A stretch of 35,868 nucleotides of DNA from a candidate division WOR-3 bacterium. GTDB lineage: Bacteria; Hydrothermota; Tepidihabitantia; Tepidihabitantales; Tepidihabitantaceae. Shown here one piece after another: positions 17,292 through 25,027 of this stretch. The notes under the pieces were generated by a model. That model searched no databases. It was not told the origin of the DNA and worked only from the letters and a program-made list of their open reading frames with translations. A program made the translations under genes and the position numbers. Every line of letters begins with the position of its first letter. The first letter of the stretch is position 1. The stretch spans positions 1-35,868 of the forward strand of contig VGIR01000026.1 of assembly GCA_016867815.1 (NCBI GenBank). Direction: 5' to 3'.

Positions 17292-18446
17292 TTACCCGGC
17301 CAGGCCGGCGAGCTGGCCGCAGCCGGCGAGGATGCTCGCGCCTTTGGAGCGCCTAACTGTGACGGCAGGGACGTGCGGCCAGAGCTTGCGGGCAAAGGTC
17401 TCGACCGATTCAGGCGCGGGCGGCGTGAGTTCGCAGCCCGCGAACGGGTTGAGCGGAATCAGGTTCAGCTTGCAGGGAATGCCTTTGAGCAGGGCCGCGA
17501 GCTGCTTCACGTCTCTGTCGCGATTGTTGATACCATCCACAAGCACGTACTCGAATGTGACGCGCTTGCCCTTGGCGTCGGTGTAGTCGCGCATTGCCGC
17601 CATGACGTCTTTCAGCGGGTGTATCTTGTTGACCGGCATGAGCCGGGAGCGGGTCTCGTCGTCTGAGGCGTTGAGGGAGAGGGCGAGACGGAACTGCTCT
17701 TCGACTCTGGCGAAGGCGCGGATGCCGTCGGGGATGCCGGAGGTGGAGATGGTTATCCTGCGCGCGCCGATGCCCAGGCCGTTCTCGGCGTTTATGGTCT
17801 TCGCGGCCTCAATCGTCGCGTCGTAGTTGAGGAAGGGCTCGCCCATGCCCATGAAGACAACATTCGTAATGACGAAGTCCGAATGACGAATCACGAATGA
17901 GCGGACGGCCAGTACCTGGGCAGCGATTTCGTGCCAGGAGAGGTCGCGCCTGAACCCGTGCGTGCCGGTGAAGCAGAAAGTGCAGCCGAGCTTGCACCCG
18001 ACCTGGGTGGAGACGCAGACCGTCCGACGGGCAGGGGTTCCGGCGTCCGGGGGTTGGCCACGGAGGCCCCTGTCTGACAGTGCCGGGGTTCGGGTCATGG
18101 AGCCAGGACCCTCGAACCCGAGAACCCCTGAACCCTCTCCTATCAAGACGGATTCGATGATGTTGCCGTCAGCGAGTTTGAACGTGAACTTGGTGGTTCC
18201 GTCGTCGTCGCTCGCTGTAGAGAGGAGGGAGGAGAGAGGAGGGAGGAGAGAGAAGCGCTCACTGAGCAGGGCGCGACGCTCCTTGCTCAGGTTCGTCATC
18301 GCGGCGAGGTCATCAACGCCCTTCTGCCAGAGCCAGGTGAAGACCTGAGCCGCAGTGTAGCGGGGCCAGCCGAGTTCCGCGCACAACGCCTGGAGTTGAG
18401 CGAGCGTGAGGGAGCGAAGATCAGGCTTCACAATGACGAATGACAA
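17292..18446 (-). CDS. rlmN: 23S rRNA (adenine2503-C2)/tRNA methyltransferase RlmN
   Basis: This 384-residue radical SAM enzyme methylates C2 of A2503 in 23S rRNA and A37 in some tRNAs. The Cys-x3-Cys-x2-Cys cluster is in CKLGCTFCFTG. SAM-binding GMGEPFLNYD, the RRITISTSG strand, ALSLNASDDETRS and the C-terminal catalytic cysteine in SILAGCGQLAG are all present. Compared with the family it carries three unusual low-complexity segments: residues ~65-76 (SLLPPLSSLLS), ~103-139 (GFEGPGSMTRTPALSDRG and flanks) and ~181-195 (RSFVIRHSDFV). Each is encoded by a degenerate repeat also seen between genes. The frame is maintained throughout. The first codons (TTG 18446, MSFVIV) are repeat-derived as well; GTG at 18431 is an alternative start just before the family-like KPDLRSLTL. 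Activity is likely retained because all catalytic motifs are intact. Confidence 0.93.
   Translation of the reverse strand: MSFVIVKPDLRSLTLAQLQALCAELGWPRYTAAQVFTWLWQKGVDDLAAMTNLSKERRALLSERFSLLPPLSSLLSTASDDDGTTKFTFKLADGNIIESVLIGEGSGVLGFEGPGSMTRTPALSDRGLRGQPPDAGTPARRTVCVSTQVGCKLGCTFCFTGTHGFRRDLSWHEIAAQVLAVRSFVIRHSDFVITNVVFMGMGEPFLNYDATIEAAKTINAENGLGIGARRITISTSGIPDGIRAFARVEEQFRLALSLNASDDETRSRLMPVNKIHPLKDVMAAMRDYTDAKGKRVTFEYVLVDGINNRDRDVKQLAALLKGIPCKLNLIPLNPFAGCELTPPAPESVETFARKLWPHVPAVTVRRSKGASILAGCGQLAGLAG
17862..17905. repeat. CGAATGA-type repeat inside rlmN
   Basis: ACGAAGTCCGAATGACGAAT (17872-17891) and CACGAATGAGC continue a run of CGAATGA-like units within the rlmN frame. It encodes RSFVIRHSDFV just before the conserved ITNVVFMGMGEP strand, a position where family members differ in length. 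Confidence 0.6.
18031..18140. repeat. GGGGTTCCGG-type repeat inside rlmN
   Basis: The segment begins GCAGGGGTTCCGGCGTCCGG, contains CCGGGGTTCGGGTCATGG, and ends CTCGAACCCGAGAACCCCTG. It is an inverted arrangement of GGGTTC units, also found between rodA and mrdA and at the start of btuF. It encodes a ~36-residue insertion between the ESVLI strand and the TVCVSTQVGC motif of RlmN. Confidence 0.65.
18220..18254. repeat. GAGGAGGGA-type low-complexity tract inside rlmN
   Basis: A purine tract of GAGGAGGGAGGAGAGA units, read on the minus strand as pyrimidine, encodes SLLPPLSSLLS. It lies in the loop before the DDDGTTKFTFKLADG strand of RlmN. Confidence 0.5.
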
Positions 18447-18570
18447 AACCCGAATTCTGAATCAAGTCCGAATGAAGGAGAATACCGAACTGCATCTGGG
18501 ATTTGGTCATTCGAGCTTGAATCGTCATTCGGACTTCGGACTTCAAGTTTGTCCTCATTCGGGCCTCGAT
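18431..18570. repeat. CGAATGA-type repeat cluster between rodA and rlmN
   Basis: CACAATGACGAATGACAAAA (18430-18449) and AAGTCCGAATGAAGG occur on one side, and TTGGTCATTCGAGCTTGAAT, CGTCATTCGGACTTCGGACT and CCTCATTCGG on the other, giving an inverted arrangement. The cluster fills the whole 108-base gap. It extends into the last codons and stop of rodA and into the first codons of rlmN. Confidence 0.6.
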
Positions 18571-19730
18571 ATCACATTGAGGACGAGGCCGACCATGAGG
18601 AAATTGAGGAGCAGGGAGGAGCCGCCGTAGCTGACGAAGGGCAGGGTGATGCCGGTGATGGGCAGCATACCGAGCAGCATGCCGATGTTGACGAACATCT
18701 GGTAGCCGATGATGGCCGCGAATCCGACGCAGAGGAGCGAGCCGGTCGAATCGCCGGACTGGCGTGCCGCGAGCAGTATCCGCCGCACTAGCCAGAAGAA
18801 CAAGCCCAGCAACACGAGGCAGCCGACGAGTCCGAGTTCCTCACCGAGCGAGGAGAAGACGAAGTCGGTGTGGCGGTTGGGCAGGAAGCCGAGCCGCTTC
18901 TGCGAGCCCTGGAAGAGGCCTTTGCCAATGAGACGGCCGGAGCCTATGGCAATCTGTGACTGAATCGCGTTCCAACTGATGCCGTGAGGGTCGAACCACG
19001 GCGCGAAGAAGCTCATGATGCGCGCGCGCTGGTAGCCCTTGAGTGAGGCGAGCACCACTGGCGAGAGCAGGCCGAACCCGGCGCTTACTCCGAGACCGAC
19101 GAGCGCATTCCTCACGCCCGCGCGGAAGAGCAGGATTATCCCCATGACTACGAAGAAAGGTATCCAGGTGTAGAGCGAGAACCCGGCCGCGAAAGACAGG
19201 GCAGGTGAGAAGAGCAGCAGGATATGGAGCGGCCGCATGCCCTGCCAGTAGAGCATGGCCGCGAGCATGGCCGCGAAGATGAGGGAGGTGGAGAGGTCGG
19301 GCTCGACCATGACCAGGAGGGAGGGGACAGCGGCTATGGCCGCGGGCAGGGCGAGGTCGCGGAAGCTGAGGCCGATGGTGCGCTTGTAGCTGAGATGCTT
19401 GGCGAGGAGCAGGACGGTAGTCAGCTTGGCGAACTCCGAAGGCTGGACGTACACCGGGCCGAGCACGAACCAGCGGTGAGACCCGGGGCCGGTACCGGCG
19501 ATGAGCACCGCGATGAGCATCAGCACGGCCAGGCCGTATATGGGCTCGGCCAAGCCGTAGAGAATGCGGCGAGGTATGAAGACGGCAGCAGCCGCGGCGC
19601 CGATGGCAGCCGCAAGGAAGATGAGCTGGCGGAAGAAGAAATAGGAGCCGCCGGATGAGTAGATCGCAAGCAGGCCGAAGGACGCGAGCAGCAGGGTCGC
19701 GGCAATGAGGCCCGGGTCGAAGCGCTTCAC
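18555..19730 (-). CDS. rodA: Rod-shape SEDS peptidoglycan glycosyltransferase RodA
   Basis: This 391-residue polytopic membrane protein of the FtsW/RodA/SpoVE (SEDS) family polymerises lipid II during lateral wall growth with PBP2. Ten or so hydrophobic segments are visible. Family motifs include GSHRWFVLGPVYVQPSEFAK near residues 80-100, VEPDLSTSLIF with the functionally critical Asp, GSGRLIGKGLFQGSQKRLGF, the LPNRHTDFVFSSLGEELG segment and the C-terminal LPFVSYGGSSLL. The start is GTG 19730; no clear ribosome binding site is seen. It follows mrdA by 98 bases of repeat DNA. The stop codon and last residues (RPE) lie in a CGAATGA repeat. The assignment to RodA rather than FtsW rests on the mre/mrdA context. 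Confidence 0.95.
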   Translation of the reverse strand: MKRFDPGLIAATLLLASFGLLAIYSSGGSYFFFRQLIFLAAAIGAAAAAVFIPRRILYGLAEPIYGLAVLMLIAVLIAGTGPGSHRWFVLGPVYVQPSEFAKLTTVLLLAKHLSYKRTIGLSFRDLALPAAIAAVPSLLVMVEPDLSTSLIFAAMLAAMLYWQGMRPLHILLLFSPALSFAAGFSLYTWIPFFVVMGIILLFRAGVRNALVGLGVSAGFGLLSPVVLASLKGYQRARIMSFFAPWFDPHGISWNAIQSQIAIGSGRLIGKGLFQGSQKRLGFLPNRHTDFVFSSLGEELGLVGCLVLLGLFFWLVRRILLAARQSGDSTGSLLCVGFAAIIGYQMFVNIGMLLGMLPITGITLPFVSYGGSSLLLNFLMVGLVLNVISRPE

Positions 19731-19828
19731 AGGAAGGGGTCCTGGGGTTCAGGGGTCCCCGGGTTCCGGCCGAAGCGGCTCGGGAACCCGAACCGCCGAA
19801 CCCTGGAGCCCTTGAACCCTGTTGTCAT
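19731..19828. repeat. GGGTTC repeat with hairpin between mrdA and rodA
   Basis: The whole intergenic gap is made of GGGTTC/GAACCC units. A central hairpin at 19761-19789 pairs GGGTTCC with GGAACCC around GCCG-AAG-CGGC. Outer copies (GGGGTTCAGGGGTCCCC and CCCTGGAGCCCTTGAACCC) are also inverted. It lies inside a shape operon, so it could affect message stability between mrdA and rodA, although it may only be a repeat insertion. Confidence 0.6.
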
Positions 19829-21610
19829 CTACTCGTGCTGCGGCGCTGCCGACGTATCAGCTGGCTGCGATGCAGGTATTGAGTCTGACTCCGGAGGTGA
19901 AAAGTAGGCGCGGATGAGTTGGCCGGCAATCGGGGCGGATACGGTGCCGCCGTGGCCGGCATTCTCGACCAGCACAGCGAAGACGACTTCGGGTTTGTCG
20001 GCCGGCGCATAGCCGACAAACCAGGCGTGGTCGAGCCGGGGCGGGTTCTGGGCCGTGCCGGTCTTGCCCGCGATGTCTATCTCCTTGACCCGGGCGCCGG
20101 TTCCGGTTCCCCACTCAACAACCCGCTCCAGCCCAAGCTTCACCACTTCGATGTCCTGCCGGCGCATCGGGAGTTGGCGGAAATCGGGCACGGTTGTACG
20201 GATCGCTAGTCCGGCCGAGTCAACCCGGGCTACAAGGTAGGGGCGAACCGCCCGACCACCGCTCGCGATCGCGCCATAGAGCACCGCCATCTGCAAAGGC
20301 GTGGTGGTGACTTCCCCCTGACCGATGGCGAAGTTTAGAACCGACCCGGCGCCCCACTTGTTCTTGCCATAGCGGGAATCGAGCCACTCGCGCGAGGGGA
20401 TGTTGCCGGGTCTCTCTCCGGGCATATCGATTCCGGTCAAGCGGCCCAGGCCCACCTCGCGGGCATAGGCGGTCAGGCTGTCCAGCCCGAGCCGGAGACC
20501 CGCCTGGTAGAAGTAGGTGTTGCAGGACTGGGCGATGGCGCCGACGAGGTCGAGGCTGCCGTGAGCTGCGTTGCACTTGAAGGTGCGGTTGCCGTACTTG
20601 TAGCTCCCTAGGCATGTCTGGAACCGCGTGTCGCGGTAGAGTGCGCCTTGTCGAAGCGCCCCAAGCGCAACCACAGGTTTCATGGTGCTGCCCGGCGGGT
20701 AGCCGGACGTCAGCGCCCGGTTGAAGAAGGGCTTTGAGGGATTTGAGGTGAGCGAGTCCCAGGTCTCGGCGTCGATCGGCGTCATGAAGATGTTGGGGTC
20801 GAAATCGGGCTTGGATACGAGGCAGACGATGGCGCCGGTCCTTGTTTCCATCCCGACCACTGCCGCGCGGTCATAGGGAGCCAGTAACTGGCACGCAAGC
20901 CTCTGAATCCGGTCGTCGATGGTCATGACCAGGTTCCGACCTGGCATCTCGGGTTCCGGGTGCTTCTCCCGCAACGTGCCGATTTCCTGTCCCCGGGCGT
21001 CGACCTCGGCGTATTCCGACCCGTCACGGCCGCGCAGCATGGACTCGTATTGAGCCTCGATGCCGGCCCGGCCGACGAAGTCCAGCCGTCTCAGTGAAGT
21101 ATCGTGCTTGAGTTCGTCCTCACTAACCTCGCCGATGTGGCCGAGGACGTGGCAGTAGCGGTTGGCGGTCGGATAGCGGCGCACCGGGTCGACTCTAACG
21201 TCGACCCCGGGCAGGCGGAAGCTCAACTCCTCAATTCGAGCGACCTCCTCTATTGTTACGTCTCGCTTGACGTTGACCGGCGAGGCGAACATCGCGACCG
21301 GCGCTAGCTGCGCTTGCAGGGTCGATTCAGGGACGCCGAGCATGTGGGCGAGCAGGGGCAGAGCCGAGTCGGTGAGTTCGGTCGGTACCACCGAGACGGT
21401 GAAGGACGGCCGCGTGTCCGCCAGCAGCACGCCGTTCCGGTCGAGGATGCGGCCGCGCGGCGCCGGCAGAACCAGCTTGCGTATTCGATTCCGGTCGCTC
21501 AGGCGTGCGTACCGCGCGCCCTGGATGACCTGTAGCTGGATAAGTCGGGCGGACAAGACGCCGAGCAGGATGAGCAAGACCTGCGTCAGCCGGGTTAGGC
21601 GGGCTGCCAT
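19829..21610 (-). CDS. mrdA: Penicillin-binding protein 2 (rod-shape transpeptidase)
   Basis: This 593-residue class B PBP crosslinks peptidoglycan during elongation. A single N-terminal membrane segment (LTQVLLILLGVLSARLIQL) precedes the non-catalytic dimerisation/pedestal domain, with RGRILDRNGVLLADTRPSF. The transpeptidase domain shows the active-site serine in PGSTMKPVVALGAL, the SxN motif in IAQSCNTYFYQAGLRLG and KTGTAQNPPRLDHAWFVGYA. Length is typical (about 600-630). The start at ATG 21610 overlaps mreD by 16 bases. A Ser/Pro/Ala-rich tail (PASQPADTSAAPQ) ends the protein. RodA next door is the expected polymerase partner. Confidence 0.96.
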   Translation of the reverse strand: MAARLTRLTQVLLILLGVLSARLIQLQVIQGARYARLSDRNRIRKLVLPAPRGRILDRNGVLLADTRPSFTVSVVPTELTDSALPLLAHMLGVPESTLQAQLAPVAMFASPVNVKRDVTIEEVARIEELSFRLPGVDVRVDPVRRYPTANRYCHVLGHIGEVSEDELKHDTSLRRLDFVGRAGIEAQYESMLRGRDGSEYAEVDARGQEIGTLREKHPEPEMPGRNLVMTIDDRIQRLACQLLAPYDRAAVVGMETRTGAIVCLVSKPDFDPNIFMTPIDAETWDSLTSNPSKPFFNRALTSGYPPGSTMKPVVALGALRQGALYRDTRFQTCLGSYKYGNRTFKCNAAHGSLDLVGAIAQSCNTYFYQAGLRLGLDSLTAYAREVGLGRLTGIDMPGERPGNIPSREWLDSRYGKNKWGAGSVLNFAIGQGEVTTTPLQMAVLYGAIASGGRAVRPYLVARVDSAGLAIRTTVPDFRQLPMRRQDIEVVKLGLERVVEWGTGTGARVKEIDIAGKTGTAQNPPRLDHAWFVGYAPADKPEVVFAVLVENAGHGGTVSAPIAGQLIRAYFSPPESDSIPASQPADTSAAPQHE

Positions 21611-22041
21611 CCGTGGTAGAGGAGCCGGGTCAAGCTGAGTTCAGCCAGCGGGGCGAGCAACAGGGTCAGACCGGACGACACGAGCAGGACGGGTAGTTCG
21701 GGCAGGCCCGTGCCGAGGAGTCCGACGGCGCCCCACTTGAGGGCCAGGGCCATGGCCATGAACAGGAGCGTGGCCCAGCGCGCCCGATAGAACAGCGTGC
21801 GCAATACCGCCACACCATAGCCCGTCGCTGCCATCGTGAACAGGTGTGTGCCGGTGAAGGCCGGTTTGGTGACGTCAAGGCACAGCCCGGCAAAAGCCCC
21901 GGCCAGGGTGGACGCAATGCGGTTCTCGTGCAGCGAGATGACAATCAGTCCGAGCAGGATCAGGTCAGGCCACCACGGATTCACACTTGCCTGTATCAGG
22001 AAAAGGAGATAGAGCAGGACGAACGCGACGAGGGTTCTCAC
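21595..22041 (-). CDS. mreD: Rod shape-determining protein MreD
   Basis: This 148-residue, highly hydrophobic protein has four or five membrane segments (VAFVLLYLLFLIQASV, LILLGLIVISLHE, LLFMAMALALKWGAVGLLG, LPVLLVSSGLTLLLAPL). The internal GAFAGLCLDVTKPAFTGTHL is a recognisable MreD feature. It belongs to the elongasome membrane complex with MreC and RodA. The start is GTG 22041, overlapping the mreC stop (GTGA). Sequence conservation in this family is low, so identification depends partly on the mreBCD-mrdA-rodA gene order. Confidence 0.9.
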   Translation of the reverse strand: MRTLVAFVLLYLLFLIQASVNPWWPDLILLGLIVISLHENRIASTLAGAFAGLCLDVTKPAFTGTHLFTMAATGYGVAVLRTLFYRARWATLLFMAMALALKWGAVGLLGTGLPELPVLLVSSGLTLLLAPLAELSLTRLLYHGWQPA

Positions 22042-22880
22042 TGGCCTGCCGGCTGGCCCGGGATAGTGATCTCTGGTGGGACTGTGTTCTCAAGCCAGAC
22101 GGTCCCGGTGTCGGACTCGGGGTCTTCGGGCAGAGAGATGACGAAGACCCGCTCGACCCGGCTGACATCGGCAAATGGGCGGATCATCACCGGCTTGAAG
22201 AGTGCTTCTGGTCGGTCCGGGACGTTCGTGACTTCACCGACCCGCAGTCCCTTTGGGAAGATCGTTCCCAGGCCCGCGGTCACCATGGTGTCGCCGGGTC
22301 TGAAGTCGGAGTCCTTGGGCGCGTAGTCGAGTACGAGCTGGCCGGAACGGTCGGGGCGGGCGAGGGCAGGGACCCGCGACCGGACGTTGAGCACTGCGAT
22401 CCGCGATTCAGAGGCTAGTATAGTCTGGACCAGGGACTGGTGTGTGCCGCAGGCAACAACCTTGCCGCAGACTCCGTCCGGCGTGATTACAGGCGCGCCC
22501 GGCCTGATGCCGTGGAGCGCGCCGCGGCTGATGACGAGCCAGTGCTCGAACGTGGTGAGGTCGCGACCGATTACCGGCGCCCGTATCAACGCCACGTTGT
22601 CGGGCGGTTCCGCTGCCGCGGACCGCGAGCCTGACTCGATGCGGGCATTCTCCACCGCGAGCCGAGCGGCAAGCAGGGAGAGCCGTTCGTTTTCGGCCCG
22701 GGCATCGTGAAGCGACCGGCTGACCGCTGTGCTGAGACGCAGCGGGGCGAGAAGCGCAACTTGGAACGGTTCCATGGCAGCGACGCGCAAACGATGGGGG
22801 AAGAGGAGTGGGACCATACCCAGCACGATGACCAGCCAAGCAGCGCGGTCGTGCCAGGCGGTAACGATGGGTCTGAACAA
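22038..22880 (-). CDS. mreC: Rod shape-determining protein MreC
   Basis: This 280-residue bitopic membrane protein links cytoplasmic MreB to the periplasmic wall machinery. It has one N-terminal membrane segment (WLVIVLGMVPLLFP), a coiled-coil stretch (DARAENERLSLLAARLAVENARI), then the beta-rich MreC core with VIGRDLTTFEHWLVISRGA, GIRPGAPVITPDGVCGKV and GDTMVTAGLGTIFPKGLRVG. TTG 22880 is the apparent start and lacks a clear ribosome binding site; it follows mreB by 74 bases. Length matches the family (~270-300). Confidence 0.94.
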   Translation of the reverse strand: MFRPIVTAWHDRAAWLVIVLGMVPLLFPHRLRVAAMEPFQVALLAPLRLSTAVSRSLHDARAENERLSLLAARLAVENARIESGSRSAAAEPPDNVALIRAPVIGRDLTTFEHWLVISRGALHGIRPGAPVITPDGVCGKVVACGTHQSLVQTILASESRIAVLNVRSRVPALARPDRSGQLVLDYAPKDSDFRPGDTMVTAGLGTIFPKGLRVGEVTNVPDRPEALFKPVMIRPFADVSRVERVFVISLPEDPESDTGTVWLENTVPPEITIPGQPAGQ

Positions 22881-22954
22881 GACCGACTCAGTCGAGCCAG
22901 ACGGCTGCCGATGTCATGAGATGGAACACGGCCATCGGGCCCGTAGTGGTTCCG

Positions 22955-23998
22955 CTACTTGGCGCGGAGTACGAGTTTCTCGTTGACGCTGATGTTCTCC
23001 AGGATGCGGCCGGCGCCGCGCACCACGCTCTCGAGCGGGTTCTCGGCTACGAACACCGGCAGGCTGGTCTCTTCCTTGATGAGCAGGTCAAGCCCGCGCA
23101 GGAGCGCACCGCCGCCGCACATGTAGATGCCGCGGTCGACGATGTCGGCAGCCAGCTCCGGCGGGGTCTTCTCCAGGGCAAGGCGAACCGCGTCGACGAT
23201 CAACGTAATCGGTTCCTCGAGCGACTCGCGCACCTTGGTGCTGGTAATACGGATAGTCTTGGGAATCCCGGAGACAAGGTCCCGGCCTTTGATCTCCATC
23301 GTTTCCTCTTTGCCGGTCGCATAGGCCGAGCCGATGGCAATCTTAACCGACTCGGATGTCTGCTCGCCGATTATGAGGTTGTAGTTCTTCTTGATGTAGT
23401 TGACTATCGCGTCGTCCATCTCGTCGCCGGCGACGCGGACCGAGGCGGCGTTGACCACGCCGGAGAGCGCGACCACGGCGATTTCGGTCGTGCCGCCGCC
23501 GATGTCGATGATCATGTTGCCGGTCGGCGCCTCGACCGGCAAGCCGACGCCGATTGCCGCGGCAATCGGCTCGGACACGAGGTAGATCTCGCGGGCGCCA
23601 GATGCCTCGACCGAATCGCGCACCGCGCGTTTCTCCACCTCGGTGATGCCGGAAGGCACGCAAACGATGACCCGGGGCCGGACGAAGAGTTTCTTGCGCT
23701 GCACCATGCCAATATAGGTCTTGAGCATGATTTCGACGATACCGAAATCGGCGATGACGCCGTCTTTCATCGGCCGGATGACACGGATTCCCTCAGGCGT
23801 TCGGCCCAGCATCCTCTTGGCCTCGGTGCCTACCGCCACGATTTCGTGGGTAAGCTCGTCGATCGTGACGATCGACGGCTCGCGCAGTTCGATTCCCTTC
23901 CCCTTGACGTAAATTAGGGTGGAGGAGGTGCCAAGGTCAATCGCTATGTCGTTGTTGAAACGCTCGGTGATGCCTCTGAAAAGGGAGTTCACTGTCAC
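22955..23998 (-). CDS. mreB: Rod shape-determining protein MreB
   Basis: This 347-residue bacterial actin forms membrane-bound filaments guiding lateral wall synthesis. Phosphate 1 loop IAIDLGTSSTLIY, VPSGITEVEKRAVRDS, phosphate 2 loop MIIDIGGGTTEIAVV, the GDEMDDAIVNYIKKNYNL helix and the adenosine motif YMCGGGALLRGLD are all present. Length equals the family norm. GTG 23998 is taken as the start; a GTG two codons later is an alternative. A promoter ends about six bases upstream, so translation may begin at or beside the 5' end of the message. It heads mreB-mreC-mreD-mrdA-rodA-rlmN. Confidence 0.97.
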   Translation of the reverse strand: MTVNSLFRGITERFNNDIAIDLGTSSTLIYVKGKGIELREPSIVTIDELTHEIVAVGTEAKRMLGRTPEGIRVIRPMKDGVIADFGIVEIMLKTYIGMVQRKKLFVRPRVIVCVPSGITEVEKRAVRDSVEASGAREIYLVSEPIAAAIGVGLPVEAPTGNMIIDIGGGTTEIAVVALSGVVNAASVRVAGDEMDDAIVNYIKKNYNLIIGEQTSESVKIAIGSAYATGKEETMEIKGRDLVSGIPKTIRITSTKVRESLEEPITLIVDAVRLALEKTPPELAADIVDRGIYMCGGGALLRGLDLLIKEETSLPVFVAENPLESVVRGAGRILENISVNEKLVLRAK

Positions 23999-24004
23999 GT
24001 CGAT

Positions 24005-24032
24005 AGCGTATCCTAAACCGTCGTCCAGTCAA
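24005..24032 (-). promoter_or_regulatory. Candidate promoter of the mre operon
   Basis: On the minus strand TTGACT (24032-24027), 16 bp and TACGCT (24010-24005) precede GTG 23998 by six bases. The -10 match is weak, but the position is the same as for other genes here whose start codon lies near the predicted transcription start. Confidence 0.4.
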
Positions 24033-24164
24033 GCGTAGCCGGTCAGAGTTCGCTACGAAGCGTACGTGTCGTCGCCGAAGACCACGGGGTGGGAGGTGAA
24101 ACTCGCGGAATCTGAACTGCGTAGGACTGTGTTCCAGTTTCGAAGCAGCGCTCGACTTGGCCGC

Positions 24165-24192
24165 TTGACTTGCCCTGATGTGAATCTAGAAT
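24165..24192 (+). promoter_or_regulatory. Promoter of trmI and the ABC importer genes
   Basis: TTGACT (24165-24170), 16 bp, TAGAAT (24187-24192). Initiation is expected at about 24199, so the transcript would start at the ATG of 24197 or 24200. The in-frame ATG at 24191 overlaps the -10 box and would not be in the message. Confidence 0.6.
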
Positions 24193-24199
24193 GGGCATG

Positions 24200-25027
24200 A
24201 TGATACACCCCGGCGACTATGTGATTCTATACCATTCCGACCGTATGAACTACCTGGTGGCGGTCCAGCCCAAAGGGGCGTTCTCGACCCACCGCGGGCA
24301 ACTGCCGTTCGACCAGATCACGGGCAAGGAGTACGGCGATTCGATCCGCACCCATCTGGGCTTTCTCTTCTACCTGCTGAGGCCGGGCCTTGCCGACCTG
24401 GCGATGAAGGTGAAGCGCGCGACGACCATCGTCTATCCGAAGGACGTGGGCGCGATGCTGCTCTCGGCCGCGGTCTTTCCGGGCGCGCGGGTGATAGAGT
24501 GCGGGTCAGGGTCGGGCGCCCTCACGACCATCCTCGCCAACTTCGTCCGGCCCGGCGGGAAGGTCTATTCGTATGAGCGCAGGCCCGAGTTCAGCGCCAA
24601 TGCGCGGGCCAACGTCGAGCGGTACGGGCTGGCTTCGTTCTGCGAGTTCTTCGTGCGCGACCCGGAGCAGGAGGGGTTCGAGCAGTCGGGTGTGGATGCG
24701 GTGCTGCTCGACGTTCCCGAGCCGTGGACACTGATAGCGCCGGCACACAAGGCCCTGAAGGGCGGCCACACCCTGGTGTCGATAATCCCGACTGTGGAGC
24801 AGTTGCGCCGGACCGTGTCGGCCATGGAGATGCAGGGGTTCGCGAGAATCCACGTGAAGGAAGTGATGGAGCGGGAGATGCTCGTGCGGACGACCGGTAT
24901 CAGGCCGGCGGACCGGATGGTCGCGCACACGGTCTACGTGATAACGGGGAACAAGGTGAACGAGCCGGGGCTGGCGAACGTGGCGATGCCGGAACCGGTA
25001 TCGGAATCGCCGCGAGATGAAGAGTAG
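24200..25027 (+). CDS. trmI: tRNA (adenine-N1)-methyltransferase, TrmI family
   Basis: This protein of about 275 residues is a SAM-dependent methyltransferase that makes m1A58 in the tRNA T-loop. A short N-terminal beta domain (MIHPGDYVILYHSDRMNYLV) precedes the catalytic Rossmann domain. Family motifs are the GKEYGDSIRTHLGFLFYLLR segment, RATTIVYPKDVGAMLLSA, SAM loop VIECGSGSGALTTILA and the DAVLLDVPEPW active-site motif. Three in-frame ATGs lie at 24191, 24197 and 24200. The last is chosen because the promoter's -10 box covers the first and no ribosome binding site is present, which suggests leaderless translation. The stop overlaps btuF by 11 bases, so the importer genes are probably co-transcribed. 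Confidence 0.93.
   Translation: MIHPGDYVILYHSDRMNYLVAVQPKGAFSTHRGQLPFDQITGKEYGDSIRTHLGFLFYLLRPGLADLAMKVKRATTIVYPKDVGAMLLSAAVFPGARVIECGSGSGALTTILANFVRPGGKVYSYERRPEFSANARANVERYGLASFCEFFVRDPEQEGFEQSGVDAVLLDVPEPWTLIAPAHKALKGGHTLVSIIPTVEQLRRTVSAMEMQGFARIHVKEVMEREMLVRTTGIRPADRMVAHTVYVITGNKVNEPGLANVAMPEPVSESPRDEE

Noticed and set aside
22916-23917. 333-codon plus-strand frame opposite mreB
   Set aside because: Antisense shadow of mreB; Asp/His/Arg-rich composition and no family match.
24001-24164. Cobalamin riboswitch before the trmI-btuFCD genes
   Set aside because: No B12-box-like sequence or suitable stems seen; the promoter is immediately before trmI, leaving no leader.
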